Of a stretch of DNA of 64,000 bases, positions 9,614-22,339 are shown one piece after another. The stretch spans positions 15,490,876 to 15,554,875 of the forward strand of contig NC_057789.1 of NCBI RefSeq assembly GCF_014905175.1, in the 5' to 3' direction. The stretch comes from Aphidius gifuensis (lineage: Eukaryota > Arthropoda > Insecta > Hymenoptera > Braconidae). How positions within the stretch are numbered: the first letter of the stretch is position 1; every line of letters begins with the position of its first letter. The translations under genes were made by a program, and so were the position numbers. Under the pieces are notes generated by a model. The model made no database searches and was not told the DNA's origin. It saw only the letters and a list, made by a program, of their open reading frames with translations.

Positions 9614-10601
9614 ATGCCAAAAAAAAACAAAAATAACAAAATACCATCAGCAACAATTGACCAGACATTAACAAGCAAACGCAATAAAGTTTTAACAAAA
9701 AACTGTTCGCCACGCCAAAACAAGAAAAAAAGTTCTATTTCAACAGCAAGCGAAAACGTAAGTTGAAAAGTATCTGTGTAAAATTATTGTGAATTAGCTT
9801 GCTCTTTTCTTGCAGAGGTTTCGTACCAATAATATTAATTCACTGAGAATGTCGAGCGTTGGGGTGTTTAATATACGCAATCAAATTAAATACAATGGAG
9901 AATTATCAGATCATAGTCTTGATGAACGAAATACCAATAATGTTACACTAAGAAAAAAGCGTGATTTACCGTGGTGGCACCAGTACTTGGACACACCCTA
10001 GTAGTCGGACACTTTCCTATTATTCAGTAATTACGACGATAATTTTCGTTCCAACATGTAAATAATTTTTTTAAATATTTCTACTCTTTATTATCTCTAA
10101 TTTAAACAGGAGGTTTTTGTTTTATGAGGAATAAAAATATTTAAAAAAAAAAGGTAAAGGTAGAATGAACTCAAGTGATACCCAAACGCCTATGAGAGGG
10201 CACTGTGAGTAGTCGTAGTCGAGTGATTGCTGCTAATTGATGGACGTATGAATTTATGATGTGAGTAAAATTAATTTTATTGTTTAATATTGATTTATGT
10301 AAAAATGTTTGAATTTTATTATTGAATAAAAAAAAATTTTTAATAAAAATTTTGTAAATATAAATAATAAAGTCCGGCTACTGGGGTACTTTAATTATCT
10401 GTAAGACCAGTATCCGGACACAAAAATAACACTGACAACATAGCCTAACTTTATTTGAAATGTCATATAAAAATAATAACATCAATAATAAAATAAAATA
10501 ATTATAATTTTAAGACAATAACTACTTATATAATTAAATAATAATAAAAATAAAAATAATAATAATAATATAATACAATTTTTTGTTTTTTTATTTAACA
10601 G

Positions 10602-13477
10602 GGGAAAACCAAAACCAACATCCAAATATAATGAAGCTGATTTAGAAGAAGCTTTATCAAGAATACGTAATGGACAATCAGTTCGCAGTGTTTCTAAACA
10701 ATTAAATATTCCAAAATCAACATTAGCAGATAAAAAAAAAAGTACTTCGAAAAAAACAATTCAACGAAAAGGACCAGAATGTGTACTTGGTATTGAAAAT
10801 GAAATACAGTTGGTGAAATGGATCATGTATATGAGTGAACATGGATTTCCAATCACAAGAATCCAATTGTTTAATAGTGTTCAGTTATTGTTGAAACATT
10901 TGAAAAAAAAAAGTCCATTTACAAATAATCGACCTGGTAAACATTGGCTGTCATCTTTCATGAGTCGTCATCCAGAACTTTGTGAAAAAATGTCACAAAA
11001 TTTACTTTATACTCGAGCTACTCTTACTGAAGGAATGATACGAGGATGGTTCAAAGAAATAAAGTGTTATCTCGAAAAAGAAAATTTAATAAATATAGAT
11101 GCCACACGTATTTATAATTGTGATGAATCTGCATTTGCTCTCAGTCCAAAAGGTGATAAAGTGATTGTAAAAAGAGGTGAAAAAACATCTTATAGTTTTG
11201 TTGCTAATGATGAAAAAGAATGTGTTACAACATTGTTTTGTGGAAATGCTGCAGGACAGCTTCTTCCACCAATGGTTTTATTTAACTATGCTAGACTAAT
11301 TCCTAAAAGTATATCAATAACGATGCCAAAAGGATGGGGTGTTGGACGAACAGATAGTGGTTGGCAAACTGGTGAATCATTTTATGAATGGACAGCCAAC
11401 TGTTTTGAGCCTTGGCTAAGAAAAGAAAAAATTCAGTTTCCAGTAATTTTATATATTGATGGACATACCTCTCATATGACTCTTGAACTTAGTAAATTTT
11501 GTAAAAAAAAAAATATCATTTTAATTGCACTTCATCCTAATGCTACACATATAATTCAACCACTTGATGTGGCTTTTTTCCTTCCCATGAAAAAAGTGTG
11601 GAAAGAAGTGGTACGAGACTGGCGTGCAGAAAATGATGGAGCGTCTCTAAAACAAGAAATATATTCTGGTTTGTTGAAACAAGCAATTGAAAAGTTCGAC
11701 GTACAGTCAATTTTGTCAAGTGGTTTTCGTGCTTCTGGTCTATATCCTTTTTCTGCTGATGCAGTTAAATTTGATAAATTTTTTAAAACTAAAAAAAATG
11801 ATAAAGTTCATGCTGATCAACATTCTCAGGTTGTGATGAATCATTTAGAGATTTTAGAGAGTTACATGGAACCAAATATTTTAAAACTCTTCAAGAATTT
11901 TCCTGATGACATTGATTGGGTAGAACCAATAGAATATAAAGGACTTTACAATTATTAGAAACAAGCAAAAAACAACTGTAACAAGTCAAGTGAACAAGTA
12001 CAAACAAGCTGTGGTGAACTGAAGATAAAACATACTGAGGTGTTAAAAAAATTTTATTTTATTAATTGTTTGTAAACTGATATTTTTTTATCAACAAAAT
12101 TAAAAGAAAAAACATTTTTTCAAATACAATGAATTTTTTTTTCAATTTTTTATAATCACCTAATTGTTTTTTTATTATTGTTATTTGATTTTAGGTTGAG
12201 GTTACTGATCACATTTTAAATATCGATTTCATTGAAAATAACAGTCAAGACCCATTGAGTAATTTTAATATTTATGGTGTAGCTGATGATGGTGAACTAC
12301 TATTAAGTACAGGTGATCCAGAAACAATATCAAGTCTTATTCAATCAACAACTATGTCTGACGAAATTGAACAAGAAGCTGAAGATGTTGGTGTTGTTGT
12401 GACCGAAAATTATGATGAATTGGATAATAAAGTTGTTGAAGAAGAAGTTGAAAATGTTGATATTGTTGTTAAAAAAGCAGCTAAAAATGTTGGTGTTGTT
12501 GTGACAAAAAATTATGATGGAGTGGCCAATAAAGTTGTTGAAGAAGAAGTTGAAAATGTTGATATTGTTGTTAAAAAAACAGCTAAAAATGTTGGTGTTG
12601 TTGTGACAAAAAATTATGATGGAGTGGCCAATAAAGTTGTTGAAGAAGAAGTTGAAAATGTTGATATTGTTGTTAAAAAAACAGCTAAAAATGTTGGTGT
12701 TGTTGTGACAAAAAATTATGATAAACTGGATAATAAAGTTATCAAACAAGAAGTTGAAAATGTTGATATTGTTGTTAAAAAAGAAGCTGAAAATGGTGGT
12801 GTTGTTGTAACAAAAAATTATGATGAACTGGATAATAAAGTTATCAAACAAGAAGCTAAAAATATTGATATTGTTGTTAAAAAAGAAGCTGAAAATGGTG
12901 TGTTGTTGTTGTGACAAAAAATTATGATAAACTGGATAATAAAGTTATTAAACAAGAAGTTGAAAATATTGATATTGTTGTTAAAAAAGAAGCTGAAAAT
13001 GTTGATAGTTCACCTGTGAAGACATCCAAACTTCCGAACGTATCATCACCTTTTAAAAACGCTTTGATCTGGCCTTCTGAGTCGAAATCAAAAAATAAAA
13101 AACGTACTGCAAAAGTAAAATTACCTTCAGTACTAACTTCTTGTCAATGGCAAGAATATCAGAATAATAAGATTCGTAATAAACATCAGCAAGAACAAGA
13201 GAAAATTCGAAGACAAGAAGAGAGGGTAAAAAAACGAGAGTGTAAAAAAGAATTAGCTGACATACAAAAAACTAAGCGTGCTAGTAAAAAACTTGAAAGA
13301 GAAAAACAAATGAGAGAAAAAGCATTGAAAAAGACTGAAAAAGAAAATAAGAAAAACCAAGGAAAAGTTATTAAATGTAAATCACCAGCTATAGCCAAAA
13401 AATTTAAGAAAGAATTAATATTAACTAGTGATGATGATGATCTTCCAAAGACAAAAAAACAAAAAACTAAAAATTAA
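10602..13477 (+). pseudogene. pogo/Tigger transposase with repeat-bearing C-terminal extension
   Basis: An exon begins after TTTAACAG at 10602. In order it shows a psq-type helix-turn-helix (YNEADLEEALSRIRNG, SVSKQLNIPKSTL), a CENP-B-type helix-turn-helix (GKHWLSSFMSRHPEL) and a DDE_1 catalytic domain with the three Asp in NCDESAF, LYIDGHTSH and IIQPLDVAFF. The frame meets TAG at 11956 but stays open past it to a GAG/GTGTTA donor near 12039, and joins in phase to an exon starting after GATTTTAG at 12195. That exon holds 102-bp tandem repeats, one indel near 12909, and a basic coiled coil ending at 13477. The catalytic part looks undamaged; the TAG and the indel break the full-length product. 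Confidence 0.75.
12430..12990 (+). repeat. 102-bp coding tandem repeat in the pogo protein
   Basis: About 5.5 copies of a 34-residue unit (EEEVENVDIVVKK followed by NVGVVVTKNYD). The first copies are nearly identical, showing recent expansion. A one-base difference in a GTT-rich stretch near 12909 shifts frame. The antisense ORF across it is an Asn/Phe-rich shadow. Confidence 0.8.
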
Positions 13478-14476
13478 AATACAAAATATATATTTTAAAA
13501 TATAAAATATAAAATATATTTTAATTTTATATTGTTAACTTGTATCTTATATTAACATAAAGTAATATAAATAAATATATGTTAATTTTCTGTTGCTCAA
13601 ATAAATAAATAAATGAATATTATTAATATTATTTTCCCTGTCCGGATAGGTGGTCCCTAACATTGAATTTAAAATCAGAAACTTTGGATTCTCCCAGGTC
13701 CAATTTTTAGGTGTCCGGACTCATTTAAAAGCTCAGCAATCATCATGCCAATGCAGTAACAGGCAAAGTCCATTAAAGTCAAAATTAAATCGTCCCAATC
13801 AGTGGCAAGAAATACAAATAATGATACACCAAGAGTGATTCAAACCAATCCGCCCAAAAGAAAATGAAGTCTAATTATCTGTCATCTGTTTGTCCGAAGA
13901 AACCGAGATGATTTATTTGCCTGAAGGAGAAGAAGATAATGATCAACTGCTTGGTCCTAATTACCAAGATGACGTGGTAAGTATCTGCCCTTGGAATTAC
14001 CATCACTAAAACCGCCAATTATATTGTGTTACGATATCATGTATCTTCAATATTCGTGATTGTATTGTTTCAGATGATTCCTTTGAAGAACAACATTTTT
14101 CGTAAGAATTCAGAAATAAAAAATATTTATTCGAAATGTAGAAGTAGTACGGCTGCGTCAAGACATCTGATGCATGGGATTTTCAATCGTGTTTTAGACT
14201 GTGCTCTTACTGGCCGTCCAGTAACTACCCAAGGTCGAGTGAGACAACGACAACCTGCAAGAGCTATAAATAATAGAGCTCGTAAGACTATCAGACGTAA
14301 GTTTATAACTTTGAAAAAAAAAATGATTCAATACAGTTTATCTGCAATTACGTCATGTTACAGGACTAGCCAAAGCATATGCCAAAAAATACAAATGGCA
14401 CCGTCAGTCTGACAATGCCTATAATGAGGCAATGAGTGATGAATTGGGAAAAATGCGACAACACAATATGGAATGA

Positions 14477-14792
14477 ATTTGCTAACTGGCATTAGCATTT
14501 GTACTTTCATACAATACATATTTTCTCGTAAAATGAATCAATATCCAAGCCAACAAATAGAAAATTCTTTACAAGTAATTTTATTTTAATTGAAATCAAT
14601 TTTATATTGGTAAATAAATTATGACTTTTAATTAATAACTGTTATGATTTGATTTTTCAGATTCTCTGAATTGCAGACGTGGGGAAAAAATAAAATAAAG
14701 AGAGTGTGATAACACGATGAATAATATATTTTTAAGTTTAATAATAATGAAAAGTTAAAAGAAAAAATAAATATAATATGAATATTATTCCA
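14477..14792. other. AT-rich spacer
   Basis: Simple AT-rich sequence between the BEN-like gene and the truncated end of the polymerase gene. No feature seen. Confidence 0.5.
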
Positions 14793-16207
14793 TTAAACAT
14801 TATAATGTTGTAGGATGTAAAAAAAAATAATAATAATAAAAGAAACTTTAAAATTTTCTACGTAAATACGATTTAAAACATCGGTAGTTAAATAAAGATC
14901 TGAGTAGTCACCGAGTGTTTTAATTCCAAATTTATTCCAAACTATTTGAGCATGTTCATAATCATCATTTGAAATGTTACTGTTGTTTAATCTTGAATAA
15001 AATTTTTTAATCGGAGGTAATTTTGTATCTTCCAGTCTTTCCCAATTGCTTATGTATTCATATGGAAATACTCCTTTGCGCTTTAATAGTTGAAATTTCT
15101 CAGAATCATCACAATAATGTCTGGTAATTTTTTTATCACAATCAGCTAAGGTTGTAGCCAGTTTATCAAGACTAGTTGCCATGAATCTGTACGAGTCAAT
15201 AAATCTCAAATTCACTAGTTGACTGCCTTTTTTATTCAAACATGCATACTTGATTTCTTTTGTAAATGATATATATTGTTCTTTATTAATCGGTAAAATT
15301 CTAATTGAACCTTCGAAAATGTTTGCTAGAGGCTTCAGAAAGAAATGTGATTCATAACCTGAGAGAGTATGAAACACTACTGGTATTGTGTGTGAATCTG
15401 TATAGTTAACATTACATCTAGGATGAGCTGCTCCACGATAATGACCTGTTAATAGGCAGTGATCATGATGCTTAATGTCTGTAGGATTAAATTCTTTTTC
15501 ACGAATATGACATATTTTAGCTGTTTGAAAATCTATGATTTGATCTTGAGTAAGAGACTCTATTGCCACTGGATTATCTAGAATATTATTCACTTGTTTA
15601 GTTCTCTTTTGAAGTTCTTTGGTAAACCATTCTATATAATCAGGACCAGTGATAGGCTTGTAATTTACATGGCTGACTTTCATACATGGGGTAATTTACA
15701 TAAATTTCATTGCGCCATCTTACAGCAACCTCGGAATCTTGATTCTACAGTTGGTAATTTGAAATTTTTTGCTTTCTCTCATTTTTTACAATGACAAAAA
15801 ATAAAAAAAAAATGACAAGGATAAACTCTATTTTTCATTTGTATATGTCAAATTAATGCAGGTTATGATGTTCAGATGTTATATTAATGTTTATAATTTA
15901 TTGTTCACATCTAATTCTTATTTTACAACGATATGTTAATTTTATTGATTGAACAATAAATATTATAATTGTTTTCTGTAAATATTATTATATACTATAT
16001 TTATTCATTAAATGCAATAATATAATAATAAGTTGATTTAACAAGATAAAAGTTACGTTTAATTCAGGTAAAATTTTTAGCAATATCAAAATATAATGTA
16101 TATAATATAATATAATATTATACCTGTTTGGTTGAAAGATGTTTTATTAATGAATACAATTCATACTGTTTGATTATTATAGCTGATAAGGAGTAGTTTA
16201 TTTTAAT

Positions 16208-17993
16208 ATGGTTCGTGGTGGAAGACCTCCACATCTAGGTTGGAAAAATGGAACGTTTAAAAAAGTTTTTAATAAAGAAGGTAAATTAACTGGTGCTTAT
16301 TGTACAATTTGTGAGAAAACATTGGCCAACACTGCCCAAGCAAGAATGAACCAACACAAGTAAGTTGTATACATTATCAATTAGATATACATTTTGTCAA
16401 TAAGTGAAATTTTTTGAATATTAATAAATATTAAAAAAAAATAATTACAGAGAGCAATGTGTTAGAACTTCAACTTTTGCTGGTACCAGTGACGTGCTCA
16501 CTATTGATGAAATTGAATTAGTTGATGCACAGGTTCTAATAATATCAACTTATCCAACAGAACTTGATTCTGTCAGTGTCAAAGAAACACGTGACTTGCT
16601 CGATGAACCTGACACACTTAGTTCACAAGCAATAACATCTGACAAGTCCAAAAACATTCAAAAAATTATTACAAAAGGTAGAAAAAGAAATATAGCAGAG
16701 TATGTTGGTCTTGTTACTCCTGAAGAAAAGGAAAACTGTGATAGTCTTCTTGCCAAATTAATTTATGGCTGTAATTTGTCTGTTGATTTGGTACAATCAA
16801 TTCATTTTATTAACTACACAAAAGCATTACGCCCTGGTTATCAACCACCGACTGTGAAAAAGTTATCAAATGATTTGTTACTGCATTTACATGATCACGT
16901 TGAAGCAACAGCAAAGTACTCCAATGCTGATGGTATATTAGTTGTAAAGACAAATAACCAAGATGATTTAAAATCTTTCCTGTTTTTTATACGTACTCAA
17001 AATCAAAAGATGTTGTACTTAAAAAAATTAACTTGTCAAACTGGATCATTTGATTTGACCCAAATAATTATTGATGCAATTAGTTTATCAATGAATAAAT
17101 TTAAAGTAATAATTTATGCTGTGATAATTAATGATGATCTTGAATTAATTGATACATATAAACTTCCAGATATCTGGTGGCTTGGATGTAATTATTCAAT
17201 TATTCAGGAAATCGAGACTCGATTCATAAGTGATGAACTTATTGAACAAACAAAATTGTTATTAAGTAAATTTATGAGTAAAGAAACTTCAGCATTACTA
17301 AGAACAAATGGTGGAACAGAAATTATATTAGATGAAAATTTAACTGGTCAAGTATTTTCGCTTATTTCTACGTGCAATAAAAATTTCAAAGCAATATCAG
17401 ACGTTGTTATGAAACGACTTATAAAACTGGACTCTGTTACGAAAGAACTGTTGATTACTGATGTTTTTGAAGAGAAAATAAATTATTATTACGATTTAAT
17501 GCAACCTCTGTTATTGATATTGGACAAATGTAAAGAACCAGAAGTGTTAATGGCTGATATTATTGAGGAATGGCTAAAATTAGAATCAAATAGTCAATAT
17601 GATTTTATCAAACCACAAATTAACAAAATCTTGACACCAATTTTATTGATATGTAATCTACTACATCCAACTTATAAAGTTCAACGTTTTATCAACGACC
17701 AAAAACGTATGAATGAAATAATGATTTTATTAATTGATTCAATTGGTCAAAAAGGGGTCGAAGAGCTTGGTTTTTACCTGGGTGGAAAAATTTTTTTTGC
17801 CAAAGTCAACATTACTCAAAATTATTCTCTTTCATCCTATTGGAATACAATTACGTTAATTTATCCAACAATATCGAATTTTGCTAACAAAATTTTGCTT
17901 TTTCTTGCTGTTGTTCCATCACTGAAATCTTGTCAAGTAAATATTGATAAGCTGACAACAAACAGAATAGATAAGCGTACTGAAATTTTTTAG
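16208..17993 (+). CDS. BED zinc-finger/hAT-derived accessory protein, catalytically degenerate
   Basis: ATG 16208 starts exon 1 (to 16359), which ends at a GTAAGT donor; exon 2 starts at 16451 after TTACAG and restores phase. The junction completes a BED-type finger: CTICEKTLA in exon 1, then His near the exon end and Cys in exon 2, the C-x2-C...H-x4-C pattern. The rest, about 515 residues, aligns in layout with the minus-strand transposase of the same element (for example PILLICNLLHPTYK against PLLLAANLLHPNFR). But the first catalytic Asp region, the SDNAS motif and the LERLFS dimerisation motif are absent. Uninterrupted and spliced, it may supply DNA binding in trans or act as a repressor. 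It could instead be a decaying paralogue. Confidence 0.65.
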
Positions 17994-18574
17994 AATTTAA
18001 ACTTGTAAGGTAATCAGATATTTATTTATTTTTAATATTTAAATACTCTTGTATTACTATATCGATTATAATTTTTATTTGATGACAAATATTTATATTA
18101 ATGTTTTTACTCGTTGTTCAAAAATACCAGTTGTTTTTTTACTAGAAAAAAATAATAATTATATAAAATAATAATTCAAAAATAATATTAAAACAAATAA
18201 TACAATTAAAAATTGTTCTTTAACAAAAAAAAAATTAATAATTTATGTTAATAAATAATAATATTAAAATAAGTATAATTAAAAATATCAATAGGTTGAA
18301 ACTACAACTCTGGTTATTTTATACCAAAAAAAAAAAAAAATTATTTAAATAATTAATAATATTAAAATAATATTAAAATAAATATAATTAAAAATACCAA
18401 TGTTTGTTACCTGATATTAAAATAAAGATAATTAAAAATGCAATTTGTTGTTTATTTTTGATATTTAAAAAAAGATGATAAAAAATACGAATTTCTGTTA
18501 TATTTTAAAATATAAATATACAATAAATTTCATAAATTCAAGTTGATTACATAAAAAAAAGAATATTTACAGTT

Positions 18575-20475
18575 TTAGTCATCGAACAAGCTATCATAAT
18601 ATTCGTCGAATGATTCATTCATTTTTAATGAATAATAAATATCGACCAGCTTCATTGAACGATCAACACTGAGTCGATTTCGAATATCAGAATGAATATA
18701 TGCCCAAGAAGAAAAAAGCCTTTCTAACTGAGCAGAAGAAGCAGGAATTTTTAAAATTTTCCAAGCTAATGCAGTAAGTCTTGGATAAGATGGACCAGCA
18801 GCAGTCCAGAATGCTCCTACTAATGTAAATGTTTTTATTTTCTCAAAAATCTGTAGATCTTGAAGATAATTATTCAAACCAAGTTTATCTAAAATAACTT
18901 GCAGCTCTTCCACCCGAGACTCAATTTTTTGTTTTAACACTTCTAGCTCGTTAGATATTTTTTCATTCACTTTATTTGTCATCTAAAATATATTTAAATG
19001 GATATTAATTTTAGACGTGTTTTAAATTTTTTTTAAACTAAAATTTTTAGCAAAAACTTACATAATTTAACAAATGTTGAGTTGTTTCTTGGTACAATTT
19101 AACAGCTTTACTTTTTGATCCTATGGTATCACTAGCTAGACTCTTTTTTAATAACAATTTGATGTCTTTTAAATTTATATCATTAACATCAATTAATAGC
19201 TGTATTTTTTTACCTGTAACAAAATTGAAAAAAAGATAAAAATAAAAGTAAGCATGGAGGGCTTAAATATATTTGTCAAACTTATTCAATTCTAAAAGAA
19301 CATTAATAGACTCATTATTGATAGAATCATTTGATGTTAACTGTGTCTCTATAAATTCAGTTGCTTTTGACAACTGATCAATGTTCTTGAATTTTCTGCC
19401 TCGAAAATTAGGATGTAAAAGATTTGCAGCAAGAAGCAGAGGTGAAATTACTTTGTCTAATTTTTTACTTAGTATTTGTTCATAATTATCATTGTTAGTT
19501 GGTATTTCAAGTTTTGACCATGCTTCAGAAGCATCTGCAATACTCGATCTTGATTGTTGACAAATATTAATTAGCTCACATATTGGATCAAATATTAATA
19601 TGTAATCTGTAATTTCAGATTCAAAGGACGAACTTTCAATTAATTCTTTTGATTCAGTATCAAGAATAACAACTTTTTCTTTAACTAGTTCACGCATTAG
19701 ATGTAAGTTTTTCAAAAGACATTTAAATGAGTCCCTGTAACTGCACCACCTTGTATCACAACCCAAAATTATTCGTGTACCTCCTTTTTTTTTTTTAACT
19801 CATTTTCAGGACCTGAATTTCTGAATGGTTTTAAAAGTTTATTTATTTTTGCTGCATAATCTTTAGAGACAAATGATTTAGCTAACAGATTACCACTATG
19901 ACTATTGCAAGAACTATGCCAAATATTTATTATCTTCCCCATTAACAACATTGGTGAAGCATTGTCTGATACTACACCATAAATAGTGATGTTGTATTTT
20001 TCTTTGGCCATAACAACAGCTTCATCAACAACTATCTTCAATTGGTTACCAGTTTCACTAATTCCTGTCATATCCCAAGAATTTAAAAATAAACTTTTAT
20101 CTCCTGCAGTATGTATAGTACAAACAACGTTGTTCTTATTAGCTGATGAGTTTTTCCACCCATCAATTAACAGTACTCCATCGGTATCACAATGTAAGGC
20201 TCTTTTAGTTACAATATCATTATAAATTCGGTCAAGAATTGTTGTTGAAAGACATTTCCTCGTAGGAGGTGAATACACTTCAGGTGGAATTAAAGAAGCC
20301 AAGAAACTTTTAAAAAACTGTGATTCCACAACCTTGAATGGGATGTTACACCAAAAAAAAAATAACCAAGTGCTGTATCAATTTGCTCAAGTTTTTCTTG
20401 ACTTAATTTTGGCGATTTCTGAGATGAATTAGGCATCTTTGAACTTGAATTTAATTTTCTTCGTTGAGAACCCAA
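18575..20475 (-). pseudogene. hAT transposase (catalytic), spliced, with two homopolymer frameshifts
   Basis: Minus-strand exons carry an N-terminal Ser/Lys-rich region without a BED finger, an RNase-H-like catalytic core (DTDGVLLIDGW, GVVSDNASPML, IWHSSCNSHSGNLL, CDTRWCSYRDSF) and the dimerisation domain ILKIPASSAQLERLFSSW in the last exon (18575-18982). A middle exon at about 19060-19215 lies between GT-AG sites. Two single-base frame breaks sit in runs: ten A (plus strand) near 20352 and twelve T near 19785. Both could be sequencing errors, in which case the gene may be functional. It converges on the BED/hAT gene, with about 580 bp of AT-rich sequence between. Confidence 0.75.
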
Positions 20476-22339
20476 CTGGAATTAAAGAAAAATATGTCAA
20501 ATATGAACTTAATAAACGTGTGTGAAAAAAATTATACCTATATAATTATCAAAATAAAACTGTTCATACTCCATAAGTAAAAATATAATTAAATTACTTA
20601 TTTGCTATACTCACAGATGTATTTTTAATGTTCTTGGATGTCATTTTGTTATGTCGTTATGCAAAAATATTTTTTTCAAACGTTATAATTGTTAAATGAT
20701 TATTGTTTAATAATTTAATTGTTTATTGTTTATTAATATAACATGTAAACATCAATTGACAGCTTGCTTTTTGTTGACGGCCGGTAAAGAAGATGCTCTA
20801 AAAATGGCGGCGGACTAAATTACATAAATTACATGTATATTACAGTAATTTACATGTAATGTAATAAAGTCAAAAATCGGCCAAAGACCCATCACTGATC
20901 AGGACCACGACGAGTCATAAATTCCGACAGAAAATTATCATATGTACAGTGGAAATAATATGCAGCACTGTATGGTACATGATTATCTGTTTCATTTTTT
21001 CCAGGTTCTGAAAGACACTCAAGATCTGCATCGAAGACAAATGGAACCGGTTCTTTGAATCGATGATTTTGAAATTTCAATATATTTTCACCTTCTTTTA
21101 GAAGAATCATTTTTACTTTATTATTATTTCTACAGTCTGCTAAATGTTTTCCATATGAATTTTGAATTTTAAAATGGCAGAGACAACGATCACATAAGCA
21201 CTTTTTATGATTATTCTTCAAAATTTGTGAACTGACAAGTCGTGATAAATTTTGTATACATGCAAAATGAAATATTGGTTCGTCAATGGATAATCCACTA
21301 TTTATAATAAGTAAATGGATTGTAGGTTTTGATGACTCATGTTTACTTAAATATACTGGTGCTATTTCACATTTTTTAGTATCATCAATACTGTAAACGT
21401 TTATTGACAAATCATTCGTAAGCTCAAATTTTGAAATGTCACGTAACATTATTGGAAAATTCATCCCACCACACTATGATGAAGTTGTGAGACAGCTGTG
21501 ACAGCATACAAAAAACAGTACTCATCGTTATTTTTTATATTCGCGACTGCTTTTTTTGCTTGAATAGTTTTTGGTACTTCAATAAACGTTGATATACCAC
21601 CTCTCAATGGTTCATAACGATTAATATTGATCATCAAATTAATAATTGCTCTTAATGTCCAACCAGAATCCTTTTCTTGAAAATCTTCAATTTTTGTAAG
21701 AAATTTATTTGTTAAATTATTATCGAACCAATTATTCAAGTCAGTTGTTCGTAAAATTATTTGATTTTTCGTATTAAAATATTTTGACTCATCAGCAAGT
21801 TCACTATTTTTCACAATTCTAAATTTACAAGCTTTACACCATTCACTTTCAAATTTTCATGATTACGAAGAATATTTTTCAAGCGACTTATTGTCTTTTT
21901 TTTCGCATCCTCCAAAAATGAATTTATATCAGTACGTTTGATATTAACTATATTTCCTGATCTTCGTCCTTGGAATGCTGAATCACCATCTAACCACTTG
22001 ACTCTATCACTACGTTCTTTATTATGTCCGACACCAGCACCATGTTTTCGTTCACTTTTGAATTTTTCACATAACGATCTTAGTTGAGAATTGTTGTTTG
22101 AATTCTTATTTTATCACCAATTGACTTTGCAGAAACTTTTAATGTTTTATTTAAAAGTCTGATGTTCTTAGATTCAAGCTTCAATTATTTTTCTATTTGT
22201 TCAGGTGTACGAGCTAGCGCAAATCCTTTTTCCATAATCTCAATTGATTTTGAACACTTTTTAGACTCCATTTTATTACTATATCACTTTGACGATCACT
22301 ATATAAATTCACTGACTCACTAACTGAATCTTCCGCAAA

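Larger units (their letters stand above)
10400..13664 (+). mobile_element. pogo/Tigger-type DNA transposon
   Basis: It contains a full pogo transposase gene. The inverted word TATCCGGACA (10411-10420, complement at 13639-13648) with adjacent AAAATAA probably marks the terminal repeats. Related GTCCGG words at 9996-10006 and 13708-13716 suggest degenerate or doubled ends, so boundaries are approximate and no clean TA duplication was identified. Confidence 0.6.
9614..14476 (+). pseudogene. BEN-like spliced gene, interrupted by a pogo element
   Basis: Exon 1 (9614-9757) starts with a Lys-rich MPKKNKNNKIPS and ends at a GTAAGT donor; exon 2 starts at 9816 after TTCTTGCAG, in phase. A pogo/Tigger element then intervenes. 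Beyond it, an acidic exon (about 13870-13978) ends at a GTAAGT donor. The next exon (14076-14299) contains SSTAASRHLMHGIFNR and DCALTGRPVTTQG. The last runs to TGA at 14474 with AYAKKYKWHRQSDNAY and DELGKMRQH. The ARxLxxxIF...L..C..TG pattern resembles a BEN domain, which acts in chromatin and transcription regulation. A stop or frame break lies near 13856. BEN assignment is moderate. Confidence 0.45.
15639..20905. mobile_element. 5251-bp hAT transposon with two convergent genes and 8-bp TSD
   Basis: The element is 15647-20897. Its ends CAGTGATAGG and CCCATCACTG are inverted repeats, and the 8-bp duplication ATCAGGAC flanks it (15639-15646, 20898-20905). Subterminal regions share TAATTTACAT words. 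The insertion falls between GAT and TAT codons of the polymerase gene, and that gene reads in frame across the pre-insertion junction. Two genes converge inside: a plus-strand BED/hAT-like gene and a minus-strand catalytic transposase. Confidence 0.9.
14793..22271 (-). pseudogene. Protein-primed-type DNA polymerase B (Polinton/adintovirus-like), truncated and split by a hAT element
   Basis: Minus-strand pieces run from about 22271 to 20906 and from 15638 to 14793, separated exactly by the hAT at 15647-20897. The first part carries the upstream region (SGWTLRAIINLMININRYEP, then CLCDRCLCHF) and an exonuclease-type start (PFVFDADLEC). The second begins YIEWFTKELQKR and continues through DHCLLTGHYRGAAHPRC, VVFHTLSGYESHFF and FIDSYRFMATSLDKL. 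The palm motifs (SLYP, DTDS types) are missing: the gene ends in non-homologous sequence at 14793. Further damage: a stop near 22185, frame changes near 22105 and 21830, and a deletion near 21463. Its role was replication of the parent element. Confidence 0.7.

Noticed and set aside
12345..12917. 190-aa Asn/Phe-rich minus-strand ORF
   Set aside because: Exact antisense of the 102-bp repeats in the pogo protein; its composition is explained by the repeat alone.
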